Shown: piece by piece, positions 7,067-13,842 of the stretch
Layout: each line of letters opens with the position of its first letter
How positions within the stretch are numbered: position 1 is the stretch's first letter
NCBI GenBank assembly: GCA_034436045.1
Contig: DAOTVZ010000129.1
Span: 1-13,886 of the forward strand
Direction of reading: 5' to 3'
Source: H111-94 sp034436045
GTDB lineage: Bacteria; Chloroflexota; Ktedonobacteria; Ktedonobacterales; Ktedonobacteraceae
DNA length: 13,886 nucleotides
The notes under the pieces: generated by a model
The model's input: the letters and a program-made list of their open reading frames with translations, nothing else
Told to the model about the DNA's origin: nothing
Databases searched by the model: none
Made by a program: the position numbers and the translations under genes

Positions 7067-8740
7067 TTATTCATTATCGAACATCTCCAGCATGGAATTG
7101 AGGTCATTGGGGTCGAGCGACTCGGCCATGATACGCATTGGCCCCTGCTGGATCGAGAAGCGCAGCATGGCGCGCAAAAAGGCCTGCTCGCGGGGCGCGA
7201 CCGGCGAAGTGGGCTGTAGCACAGAGGCTACTGCGCATAACAGGCGTGCGTCCTCTTTGCGACCGGCCAGGGTGAAGAGAGTGGCCTGGCGGCGCAGGCG
7301 TTTTTCATACAGTGTGCGCCAATCTTCGCTGATGAGTTGGTCGAGGGCTTCGTCGATTAATGACTCCAGGAGCGCTGTATTCCTTTTCTGCTCCTGCTCG
7401 CGTTTTTTGAAAGAACGCCCGCCGGGGGGACGCGGCTGGAACAGGTTCGTCACGGGTTGTTGTTCCCAGTAACGGTTCATGTAGGGGATGATGTCCTGGA
7501 ACGGCTCGAACATCCAGGAGAGAAACTGGGGAATCTGATAGAGGTCAGCGCCGCTCCGTGCCAGGGCCAGCGTCTCCGCGTTGAGGGGCGGTAGTTCCTG
7601 TAAGGTAGATATCTGCGATGTTGACGTTTTCTTTTTGGGTTGAGGTATCTCTTCAAGCAGGGGACGCCAGAGAGCGTAGGTAATCGGCAGCTTGCGGCGG
7701 GTGTGCCTGTTTGTGGCGCGGGCCTCCGCCACGAAGGCCAGGCCGTACTGGAAGGGAATCTGGAAGCCGCCGAGGTTCTGTTTGTCCATATCCGCCGCCA
7801 GTTGGTGCCAGTGCTCCTTCTCGACCTCATCGATGCCATAGCAATCTTTAATGCCGTACTGATCTTGAAACAGGATATTGACGCCTTTGAGCAGGCCGTC
7901 CGGTCGTTGCCAGGAGAGCATAATGAGTTGTGAGCCGGTGCCGTCGATGAAGCTCACGCGCGCCTCATAGGGTTGCACCAGGGATGCGCCGGTGGCGGCC
8001 AGGGCGCTATCGGCCTCGCCGGGTTGTGTCAGCATGGTCAGGCGTCCGAGGGCGGTGCGAGCATGCTGTTTGATCTCGCGGTTAGAGGTTGCGGCCGCCA
8101 GATAATTCAGCGCTGGCAGCGTTTGTTGCAGGGCGATAGAGCCAAGCTGTTCTAACGCATCAATAGCGGCGATGATGACCTTCGTGGGCTGACTTTCCAG
8201 GAGCGGCACCAGCAACCTGGCGGCGCGCGCGTCGTGGCTCCCGCCGAGCCAGGAGATAAAGTTCAGGCGGCGCTCTACCGGCATGGAAGCGACATCGTTC
8301 AGAATAGCCTCGACACCCATCTCATTTTGCGATACCATATCGAGCATACGCTTCTGCATCTGTTGCATGGCGGCGGTGGGATCGTTAAGGTATTCAATCA
8401 TGCCCTCCTCGGCCAGTTCAGAACCCAGTTCTTTCAGAACGGGCGAGAGCGTCAGTTTGGCGAGGTCGCTAACCGTCGGGTCGGTCACGAGGTCTTCCAG
8501 CTCTTCCAGGTCGAAATCGGTTGCCAGTTCGGAGAGAATCATGACGGCGGCGGCATGCGCGGCGACATCGCGGGTGCGTAACAGGTGCAGCACCTTGTCA
8601 CGTGCGCCTTCAGTCCACTCTTCATCGAGCCGGTCTAAGTAGTGAGACAGCGTTTCAGCATTCATGTTCTCATGGCGGCAGATCGTTAGCAAAATGCTAT
8701 CGATGCTCTCCTGTGGTGGCCCTTTATGTTTTCGCGGCAT
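7067..8740 (-). CDS. HEAT-repeat protein with an unassigned central domain
   Basis: A 557-aa soluble protein with no signal peptide or membrane segment. Residues about 40-235 are a string of paired amphipathic helices of HEAT type, for example HAAAVMILSELATDF, ARAARLLVPLLES and KVIIAAIDALEQLGS, which usually form a protein-binding scaffold. Residues about 255-365 look mixed alpha/beta, opening with RVSFIDGTGSQLIML; I cannot assign this part. A basic, charged linker (FKKREQEQKR, 444-453) leads to a helical C-terminal region (about 455-535). I see no catalytic motif. The ATG has AAGGAG five bases upstream. A promoter at 8803-8831 gives a leader of about 55 nt. It lies between the FHA-ABC gene and the terminase-like gene, but each has its own regulatory region, so a functional link is not shown. 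Confidence 0.8.
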   Translation of the reverse strand: MPRKHKGPPQESIDSILLTICRHENMNAETLSHYLDRLDEEWTEGARDKVLHLLRTRDVAAHAAAVMILSELATDFDLEELEDLVTDPTVSDLAKLTLSPVLKELGSELAEEGMIEYLNDPTAAMQQMQKRMLDMVSQNEMGVEAILNDVASMPVERRLNFISWLGGSHDARAARLLVPLLESQPTKVIIAAIDALEQLGSIALQQTLPALNYLAAATSNREIKQHARTALGRLTMLTQPGEADSALAATGASLVQPYEARVSFIDGTGSQLIMLSWQRPDGLLKGVNILFQDQYGIKDCYGIDEVEKEHWHQLAADMDKQNLGGFQIPFQYGLAFVAEARATNRHTRRKLPITYALWRPLLEEIPQPKKKTSTSQISTLQELPPLNAETLALARSGADLYQIPQFLSWMFEPFQDIIPYMNRYWEQQPVTNLFQPRPPGGRSFKKREQEQKRNTALLESLIDEALDQLISEDWRTLYEKRLRRQATLFTLAGRKEDARLLCAVASVLQPTSPVAPREQAFLRAMLRFSIQQGPMRIMAESLDPNDLNSMLEMFDNE

Positions 8741-8802
8741 GATTGCTCCTTAACGACGAGGTGGAAATGTTTTGTTCCGTTCCGGTGTGCCTGACGCAAC
8801 CA

Positions 8803-8831
8803 ATTGTATCACGTTCTTGCGTGTAAGTCGA
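8803..8831 (-). promoter_or_regulatory. Promoter for the HEAT-repeat gene
   Basis: TCGACT (8826-8831, 4 of 6) and TACAAT (8803-8808, 5 of 6) are 17 bp apart on the minus strand. The -35 box begins three bases past the stop codon of the terminase-like gene. The predicted start is near 8796, and the leader ends in a good Shine-Dalgarno. Confidence 0.5.
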
Positions 8832-8833
8832 TA

Positions 8834-10342
8834 CTAAAAAACCCCTTCATTGGAGTACAGGCGGGCAGGGCGCACGACGGTAGAGATAGCTTCGGTCATG
8901 ATGCTGTCAAGCGTGGTGGTGAGCAGGGCCAGACTCATCAGGAAGTCGTCGTGACCGTCGCTCTGCTCGACGTAGAAGTCGAGCGTGTCGGGAGCAGGGA
9001 GCCGATAGCGCGCACGCTGCAACTGCTGCCAGCATTCATTGTACAGGCGCGCAGGTGCCTGCTGCCCTGTATACAGTTTGAGGCGACCGCTGTTGATCAG
9101 GGCCAGCAGTTGATAGGCGAGACGCGATTTAGCGGGTCGGGTGAAGATGAAAGGCAGCACGCGCTCCTCGCCGAGACGGGCAGTCAGCAGCGAGGCGAGA
9201 CCGGCCCCCAGCCCGGTCGCATCGATGCACAGGGCGCGAATGTTCCAGCGTTCGACCAGCGCTACGGTGGCGGCATACTGTTCCAGGTAAGCGCGCCCCG
9301 TCCACCATTCGTGATGCACGACATGCAGGCAGGGCAGATTGAGTTCGTTATAGACGACGCGCGCGATGGTGATAACCGTGCTATCGCGTTGAGAGGAATG
9401 TTGCTGTGCATGGCTGCTGAGCAGTTCCAGCGCGCTGGCGGGGCGTTCCTCACCGGCCACGTCCATGCCCGCGATATAGACCTCGCCGCCGCGTGGCTCT
9501 TCCTCCCAGTCATGGGTGCCGCGCAGGAGCGTATGTTGCAGCGTGCTGAGGAAGTAGCCCGCGCCGCTGAGTGAGTGCAGAAAGTATTGTGTCTGAATAG
9601 CGGGATGATCTTCGCCCAGGCGCGCGATCTCCTGCGTGACGAAGGCGTGGTATGAAGGATTGATGGCGGCCAGGGTGCGCCAATCGAACTCGAAATGGCA
9701 GCGGATGGCGCTCTGTTGCTCCAGCGCGAGATTGGCGGCGCGTTGTTGGGCCAGCAGAGTATCATCACTCCATGCGGTACCGTACAGGACGGTAGTTGCG
9801 TTGCTGGTGGCGGCCATAGGACGGAAGTCGCGGTCGAACTTTTCACGCGAGACATCCTGCGCCTCGTCGATCTCCAGCAGCAGGTCGGCGGTGGCTCCAA
9901 CGACGTTACTTTCGGGGCTGGCCGAAAAGAACATCACGCGCGGCCCGCTATGCTGGCGCAGGAGTAGCGGGTCGGCCTGCGGGCTAAGGCCGATGATGTG
10001 GCCCTGGCTCTGCCAGACGCGCTCCCGTGTTGCGGGTGTATCGAGCAGAGAGAGCAGGCGCAGGCGGCTGTTGGTGATTTGCGGGTTAAAGGTGGGAGCA
10101 GCTTTGACGATGGTGCCCTGGGGCATGCAGGCCAGCAGGAAGGCTTCCAGCACGGCGGAGAGCTGGTTTTTGCCTGATTGGCGGGCCATCATGACGGTGA
10201 AGATGCGACCGTGCCCGCCACAGATCGAAGCCAGTATGGCCTCGGCAACCTGCTGCTGGTAGGGGTAGAGGGGGCGACCCAGCACATGTTGTGCGAAGAG
10301 GGTAATCGCGGAAGGAGAGAGTTTTTTCATCATATGGGGCAT
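8834..10342 (-). CDS. Phage-type terminase large subunit (TerL-like), isolated
   Basis: A 502-aa protein with the two-domain layout of tailed-phage terminases, which cut concatemeric DNA and pump it into proheads using ATP. ATPase domain: Walker A-like ARQSGKN (53-59), Walker B LLLEIDE (154-160) and a coupling-type motif GTAWSDDT (188-195). RNase H-like nuclease domain: AGMDVAGE (Asp294), CIDATGLGAG (Asp374) and DGHDD (462-466), the usual acidic metal ligands. All key motifs are intact and length is normal for the family. No small terminase, portal, capsid, protease, tail or integrase gene lies nearby; flanks are a HEAT-repeat gene and a GtrA gene. I chose the ATG at 10342; an in-frame TTG at 10348 and ATGs at 10333 and 10330 are alternatives, and none has a clear Shine-Dalgarno. 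It may be a domesticated or gene-transfer-agent component, or a prophage remnant. Confidence 0.85.
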   Translation of the reverse strand: MPHMMKKLSPSAITLFAQHVLGRPLYPYQQQVAEAILASICGGHGRIFTVMMARQSGKNQLSAVLEAFLLACMPQGTIVKAAPTFNPQITNSRLRLLSLLDTPATRERVWQSQGHIIGLSPQADPLLLRQHSGPRVMFFSASPESNVVGATADLLLEIDEAQDVSREKFDRDFRPMAATSNATTVLYGTAWSDDTLLAQQRAANLALEQQSAIRCHFEFDWRTLAAINPSYHAFVTQEIARLGEDHPAIQTQYFLHSLSGAGYFLSTLQHTLLRGTHDWEEEPRGGEVYIAGMDVAGEERPASALELLSSHAQQHSSQRDSTVITIARVVYNELNLPCLHVVHHEWWTGRAYLEQYAATVALVERWNIRALCIDATGLGAGLASLLTARLGEERVLPFIFTRPAKSRLAYQLLALINSGRLKLYTGQQAPARLYNECWQQLQRARYRLPAPDTLDFYVEQSDGHDDFLMSLALLTTTLDSIMTEAISTVVRPARLYSNEGVF

Positions 10343-10419
10343 CAGCAAGGAATGGGCCGGAGACCCACAAGGGGCCTCATTATATAGGGTGTTTTTATCA
10401 TAGTACGAGGCATCAGCAA
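10338..10419. repeat. 11-bp direct repeats flanking the terminase-gene -10 box
   Basis: GGCATCAGCAA occurs at 10338-10348, overlapping the terminase start region, and at 10409-10419, 71 bp away. The perfect -10 box lies between the copies. They could be operator sites, but two copies of 11 bp are modest evidence. Confidence 0.35.
10379..10384 (-). promoter_or_regulatory. -10 element before the terminase-like gene
   Basis: A perfect TATAAT on the minus strand, 37 bases before the chosen ATG. No good -35 hexamer lies 16-18 bp upstream, so an activator or an alternative sigma factor may be needed, or the match is chance in an AT-rich patch. Confidence 0.4.
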
Positions 10420-10523
10420 AGGGGGGGCAGGCTACAAGCTGTTTGCTTGTTTGCTTGCTTTAAAGATTACCATAGATCACTGCGAAATGCAAGGCTGTAG
10501 CCACCTGCGGATATCGGTCAATG

Positions 10524-10657
10524 TTTTGCATGAGGGGCAGGGCAACCACAAAGATCGCCCTGCCTGCCACGCACCGGGCAAAAATCTGACGGACAGTCGC
10601 TAGCTGCCGGTGCTGATCTATATTTTGCATGAGTGCAAGGCAAACCTCGCGGCACTC
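10524..10657. repeat. Structured intergenic region: imperfect direct repeat and three consecutive stem-loops
   Basis: TTTTGCATGAG occurs at 10524-10534 and 10623-10633, and each copy is followed by a similar stretch ending in GGCAA. Three stem-loops follow in order. GGCAGGGC (10536-10543) pairs with GCCCTGCC (10557-10564). GCACCGG (10571-10577) pairs with CCGGTGC (10607-10613). GAGTGC (10631-10636) pairs with GCACTC (10652-10657), reaching the GtrA stop codon. This fills much of the 308-bp gap between the GtrA and terminase-like genes. The remainder (about 10430-10470) has a short run of TTTGC/TTGCTT repeats. No open reading frame is supported. It could be a 3' end region, a degenerate repeat element or a small RNA. 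Confidence 0.55.
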
Positions 10658-11256
10658 TAAACCTCACCGGTAGCCGAAGCTGGCTTCATATGACGATATG
10701 TAAAGAGATGGTGGAACGTGAAATTATAGAACAGCACGAGAATCAAAGCGATGGCCTGCGCGATGATCGGGCGGATAGGCGTCAGGTGGCTGATGCTGAA
10801 CTCGATCAGGAAGGTCAGCACGCTCCCGCCGACCGAGACGGTATGGAAACGCAGGCAGCGTGCCAGCCACGAACGGCTATGGCCCGGCAGGCGACGGAAT
10901 GTAAAGTAGTCGTTGGGAATGAAGTTTGCCAGAATAGAAAGCTCGGCGGCACACACCTCCGCGATCACATTGTGTAATGCTTCATGAACAGGTAGAGCAA
11001 TAACATCATAGACAATATAGAAGACGATCATATTGACGAGGGCTGCGCAGCCGCCGATGAAGGCGAACACAAAGAAGCGCTGCACCCACCCCGCACGTCC
11101 ATGTGTGATAGTATCGACAAGATCAAGTAGACGATTGACAAAGGCCAGTGGTGTCGGCTGATAGCTGGGTAAGTGGGGCACTGACGCGCCCCCTTGCGCA
11201 TATGAGAGGTCAGACGCTTCAGCAGTATCTGGCTTCTGCTTCAATAAAGATTGCAC
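10657..11256 (-). CDS. GtrA-family membrane protein
   Basis: A 199-aa protein with a 55-residue polar N-terminal extension and then four predicted membrane helices at about 60-84, 94-114, 136-156 and 161-182, the usual layout of the GtrA/DPMS family. The segment ANFIPNDYFTFRR (110-122) matches the conserved Asn and aromatic region after the second helix. GtrA proteins are thought to help move polyprenyl-phosphate-linked sugars across the membrane, or to anchor glycosyltransferases, in cell-surface polysaccharide synthesis. No glycosyltransferase is adjacent, so the partner is unknown. The start is GTG, with GGAG eight bases upstream. The gene follows acetate kinase after 211 bp on the same strand, with a possible terminator between them. 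A palindromic TGTTG-N7-CAACA lies at 11319-11335 in its upstream region. Confidence 0.85.
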   Translation of the reverse strand: MQSLLKQKPDTAEASDLSYAQGGASVPHLPSYQPTPLAFVNRLLDLVDTITHGRAGWVQRFFVFAFIGGCAALVNMIVFYIVYDVIALPVHEALHNVIAEVCAAELSILANFIPNDYFTFRRLPGHSRSWLARCLRFHTVSVGGSVLTFLIEFSISHLTPIRPIIAQAIALILVLFYNFTFHHLFTYRHMKPASATGEV

Positions 11257-11350
11257 TTTGTACGCTCCACAATTTCCAGAGTTAGTGAACGCTCATGGCT
11301 AAACAGGTGTTGTTGGCATGTTGCACCGGTCAACACTGTTGTCCCCCCCC

Positions 11351-11390
11351 AAAAAACACATTTACACGCATGTACGACGCATCACATGCG
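11351..11390 (-). terminator. Possible intrinsic terminator after acetate kinase
   Basis: On the minus strand CGCATGT and ACATGCG (11384-11390 and 11367-11373) form a 7-bp stem with a 10-base loop. A run of six T (11351-11356) follows ten bases later. It is about 80 nt past the ackA stop. The stem is short and the T-run is not directly adjacent, so this is only plausible. Confidence 0.35.
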
Positions 11391-11467
11391 AGCGAAGTAA
11401 CAAAATGCCAGTTGGGCCAGCGAGGAATAGCCATGATGGGGAAGTTGGCGAGGCAAGGCGAAATATA

Positions 11468-12697
11468 TCATGCCCCGCCGACTTGCGTTTGCAGGTGCCA
11501 GCACTCTCTGGCGATCTCCCAATCTTCCTCTGTGTGAATAATGAGTACGCGCACTGCCGATTCAGATGTCGCAATATCCTGGTCTACCGGTGAGGCGTTG
11601 TTTTTGTTTGCATCCAGCGCAAGGTTGAGGTAGCCAAAGGCGGCACAGGTGGCTTCGCGTACAAGAGCCGCGTTCTCGCCGACGCCGCCGGTAAAGCTCA
11701 GAATGTCGATGCCCCCCAGCGCGGCGATCATGGCCCCGATGAAGGTCTGCAAGCGATAGATATAGAGTTCCAGCGCCAGCTTCGCCCGTTCATGACCCTG
11801 CTGGCTGGCCTGCAAGATAGCACGCATATCCTGTGAAATACCGGAGATACCTTTCAGACCGGACTCTTTATTGAGTGTCCGTTCGAGTTCATCCACGCTC
11901 GCACCCTGCTGACGTTGCAGGTAGAGCAGGATGCTGGGATCAATCGTGCCGGAGCGCGTGCCCATCATGACGCCTTCGAGCGGCGTAAAGCCCATTGTGG
12001 TATCAACACTGCGCCCGTCGCGGATGGCGGCGAGTGAGCAGCCATTGCCGAGATGGCAGTTCACGATGCGCAGTCCCGTCGGCGCTCGGCCCACGATCTG
12101 CGCGGCACGACGGGCACAATACTGGTGACTGATGCCGTGAAAGCCATAGCGATGAATACCCTGCTCATACCATGCATAAGGGCCGGGATAGACAGTGGCT
12201 TTGAGTGGCATATGACGGTGAAAGGCAGTATCGAAAACGGCTACCTGGGGCACCTCTGGCAGAAGATGCTGTGCAACCTCGATTCCTTCCAGATTAATCG
12301 GATTATGCAAGGGGGCGAAGGAAGCCAGTGCTCGAATGGTTTCCTGCACCTGCCGGTCGATGAAGACGCTGCGGATGTACTCGCGTCCGCCATGCACGAC
12401 GCGGTGTCCCACCATTGCGATCTCCTCTGGCCCCGCGATCACGGCAGTCGGGCCACTCCACAGCGTATATAGGGTCTGCTCGATAGCATGGGCACGTGAT
12501 TCTGCCGCAATCTCACGCTGCTGTGTCTGCCCCTGGTGCGTGCGGATGAGCAATTGACCACTGCCCTTTTCGGCCATCCACGTGGTGTCAGCCTGCCAGA
12601 GGGGTTCGGGAGCCTGCTCCGGCAACGTCGTATCAATGCTGTACAGGCGGCTTTTCTGGCTGCTTGAGCCAGCGTTCAAGACAAGAATGTTCACCAT
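11468..12697 (-). CDS. ackA: Acetate kinase
   Basis: A 409-aa acetate kinase, full length for the family, interconverting acetate plus ATP and acetyl phosphate plus ADP in the cytoplasm. Residues matching the Methanosarcina active site are all present: Asn8 (LVLNAGSSS), Arg99 (GHRVVHGG), His131 (PLHNP), Asp156 (FDTAFH), His188 (GFHGISH), His215 (CHLGNG), Arg248 (GTRSGTIDP) and Glu390 (HTEEDWEIARE). The phosphate-binding loop FTGGVGENA is at 335-343. ATG start with GAGG about five bases upstream. No pta or phosphoketolase gene adjoins, so whether it makes ATP from acetyl phosphate or activates acetate is not shown here. It has its own promoter (12738-12765), divergent from the dehydrogenase gene. 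Confidence 0.97.
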   Translation of the reverse strand: MVNILVLNAGSSSQKSRLYSIDTTLPEQAPEPLWQADTTWMAEKGSGQLLIRTHQGQTQQREIAAESRAHAIEQTLYTLWSGPTAVIAGPEEIAMVGHRVVHGGREYIRSVFIDRQVQETIRALASFAPLHNPINLEGIEVAQHLLPEVPQVAVFDTAFHRHMPLKATVYPGPYAWYEQGIHRYGFHGISHQYCARRAAQIVGRAPTGLRIVNCHLGNGCSLAAIRDGRSVDTTMGFTPLEGVMMGTRSGTIDPSILLYLQRQQGASVDELERTLNKESGLKGISGISQDMRAILQASQQGHERAKLALELYIYRLQTFIGAMIAALGGIDILSFTGGVGENAALVREATCAAFGYLNLALDANKNNASPVDQDIATSESAVRVLIIHTEEDWEIARECWHLQTQVGGA

Positions 12698-12737
12698 TTG
12701 TTCCTCAAACCGTCAAAATTACAAGAATACACACAGC

Positions 12738-12765
12738 ATTGTACCACGTCCCTCTTTGTTGCCAC
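12738..12765 (-). promoter_or_regulatory. Probable ackA promoter
   Basis: GTGGCA (12760-12765, 4 of 6) and TACAAT (12738-12743, 5 of 6) are 16 bp apart on the minus strand. The predicted start is about 35 bases before the ATG. The -35 box overlaps the -35 box of the divergent promoter at 12759-12788. Confidence 0.45.
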
Positions 12766-12788
12766 TGATAGTGCTGGTGTCTCATAAT
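12759..12788 (+). promoter_or_regulatory. Probable promoter for the beta-hydroxyacid dehydrogenase gene
   Basis: TTGCCA (12759-12764) and CATAAT (12783-12788) are 18 bp apart on the plus strand. The predicted start near 12795 gives a leader of about 137 nt containing the stem-loops at 12823-12889. Confidence 0.45.
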
Positions 12789-12822
12789 ACAGGTTGGCCC
12801 TGATTATGGGCACTATGATCGC

Positions 12823-12889
12823 GTAGAGACGTGGTTTACCGCGTCTCTACACCTGCCTGTCCGTCGCCATGCCGGACACGGGCAGGGTA
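12823..12889. repeat. Two consecutive hairpins in the dehydrogenase leader
   Basis: First hairpin: GTAGAGACG (12823-12831) with CGTCTCTAC (12842-12850), continued inside by GGT-TT-ACC, so the arms are 13 long with one T-G pair and a two-base centre. This is the same design as the 30-bp repeats at 221-391 and 1659-1688. Second hairpin: CCTGCCTGTCCG (12852-12863) pairs with CGGACA (12873-12878) and GGCAGG (12881-12886) around a two-base bulge, and TAC/GTA at its base shares 12848-12850 with the first. Both would fold in the leader RNA, upstream of the ribosome-binding site at 12916-12921. Confidence 0.7.
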
Positions 12890-12931
12890 CATAGTTAAAG
12901 AATGCTGATAGAAATGAGGAGTTTACGCATT

Positions 12932-13813
12932 ATGACTACGCATATCGGGTTTATCGGACTGGGCAATATGGGGCAGGCAATGGCGGCTAATCTGCTCAAA
13001 GCTGGCTTCGCGCTGACGGTCTATAACCGCACGGCCTCAAAAGCGGATGGGCTGGTGCAGCAGGGAGCGCAGCGCGCAGAGCGTGTGGTCGATGTTATCG
13101 AGCGCGGTGGCATTGTGATTACGATGGTGGCGAACGATCAGGCGCTGGAAGAGGTCGTCAGTACAGATGGCTTTCTTGAGAGGCTTGGCCCGAACGGTAT
13201 TCACCTCTCGATGAGTACAGTCTCGCCTGCGCTGGCCCATAACATGGCAGCGCTACACGCGCAGCATGGCAGCAGCTATGTGGCCGCACCGGTCTTTGGA
13301 CGCCCCGATGCGGCGGCGGCGCGTAAGCTCTGGATCGTCGTTGCGGGTGCGGCGGCGGCGAAAGAGCGCGTGCGCCCCGTTTTGGAGACGCTGGGTCAGG
13401 GTATTTTTGACTTTGGCGAGGAGCCGGAGAAGGCGAATATCGTGAAAATCTGCGGCAATTTTATGATTGTGGCGGCGATGGATGCTATGGCGGAAGCACT
13501 GACGCTGGCCGAAAAAAACGGCATAGATCGTAGTGCCATGATCTCCATGTTTGGGCAAACGCTCTTTGCTGCACCCATCTACCAGAACTATGGAAAGATG
13601 ATCGCCGAGAAACGCCACACGCCTGCTGGATTCTACCTCTATCTGGGGCTGAAGGATGTCAATCTCGTGCTGGATGCCGCCGAGCAGGCCAGAATGCCCA
13701 TGCCGCTGGCCAGTCTCGTGCATGATCGCCTGCTGGCGAGCATCGCCAAAGGGCGGGCCGAGATGGACTGGTCGGCCATCTCCCTCGATGTGCTGGATAA
13801 TGCCGGTCTCTAA
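12932..13813 (+). CDS. NAD(P)-dependent beta-hydroxyacid dehydrogenase (3-hydroxyisobutyrate dehydrogenase family)
   Basis: A 293-aa cytoplasmic oxidoreductase of normal family length. The N-terminal Rossmann fold has GLGNMG (9-14). The second-strand end YNRT (31-34) favours NADP(H) over NAD(H), as an inference. The substrate motif is STVSPALA (95-102). Catalytic Lys172 lies in VKICGN with Asn176, and KD at 240-241 sits in the helical C-terminal domain. Family members oxidise 3-hydroxyisobutyrate or related beta-hydroxyacids, or reduce tartronate semialdehyde, glyoxylate or succinic semialdehyde; the substrate is not decided here. The reading frame is open from an ATG at 12902, but the ATG at 12932 begins right before the Rossmann fold and has GAGGAG ten bases upstream. 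It diverges from ackA. Confidence 0.9.
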   Translation: MTTHIGFIGLGNMGQAMAANLLKAGFALTVYNRTASKADGLVQQGAQRAERVVDVIERGGIVITMVANDQALEEVVSTDGFLERLGPNGIHLSMSTVSPALAHNMAALHAQHGSSYVAAPVFGRPDAAAARKLWIVVAGAAAAKERVRPVLETLGQGIFDFGEEPEKANIVKICGNFMIVAAMDAMAEALTLAEKNGIDRSAMISMFGQTLFAAPIYQNYGKMIAEKRHTPAGFYLYLGLKDVNLVLDAAEQARMPMPLASLVHDRLLASIAKGRAEMDWSAISLDVLDNAGL

Positions 13814-13842
13814 AAAAGGAAAGGAATGCAATACCCATGAAC

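Noticed and set aside
8804..9574. 256-codon open frame on the plus strand
   Set aside because: Antisense to the terminase-like gene, whose motifs are intact; the plus-strand translation shows no family features.
8834..10348. Prophage
   Set aside because: Only the terminase-like gene is phage-related; neighbours are host-type genes and no attachment site, integrase or structural gene is seen.
12655..12665. Gln in the acetate kinase NAGSSSQK signature as an unusual residue
   Set aside because: That position of the signature is variable in the family and all catalytic residues are present.
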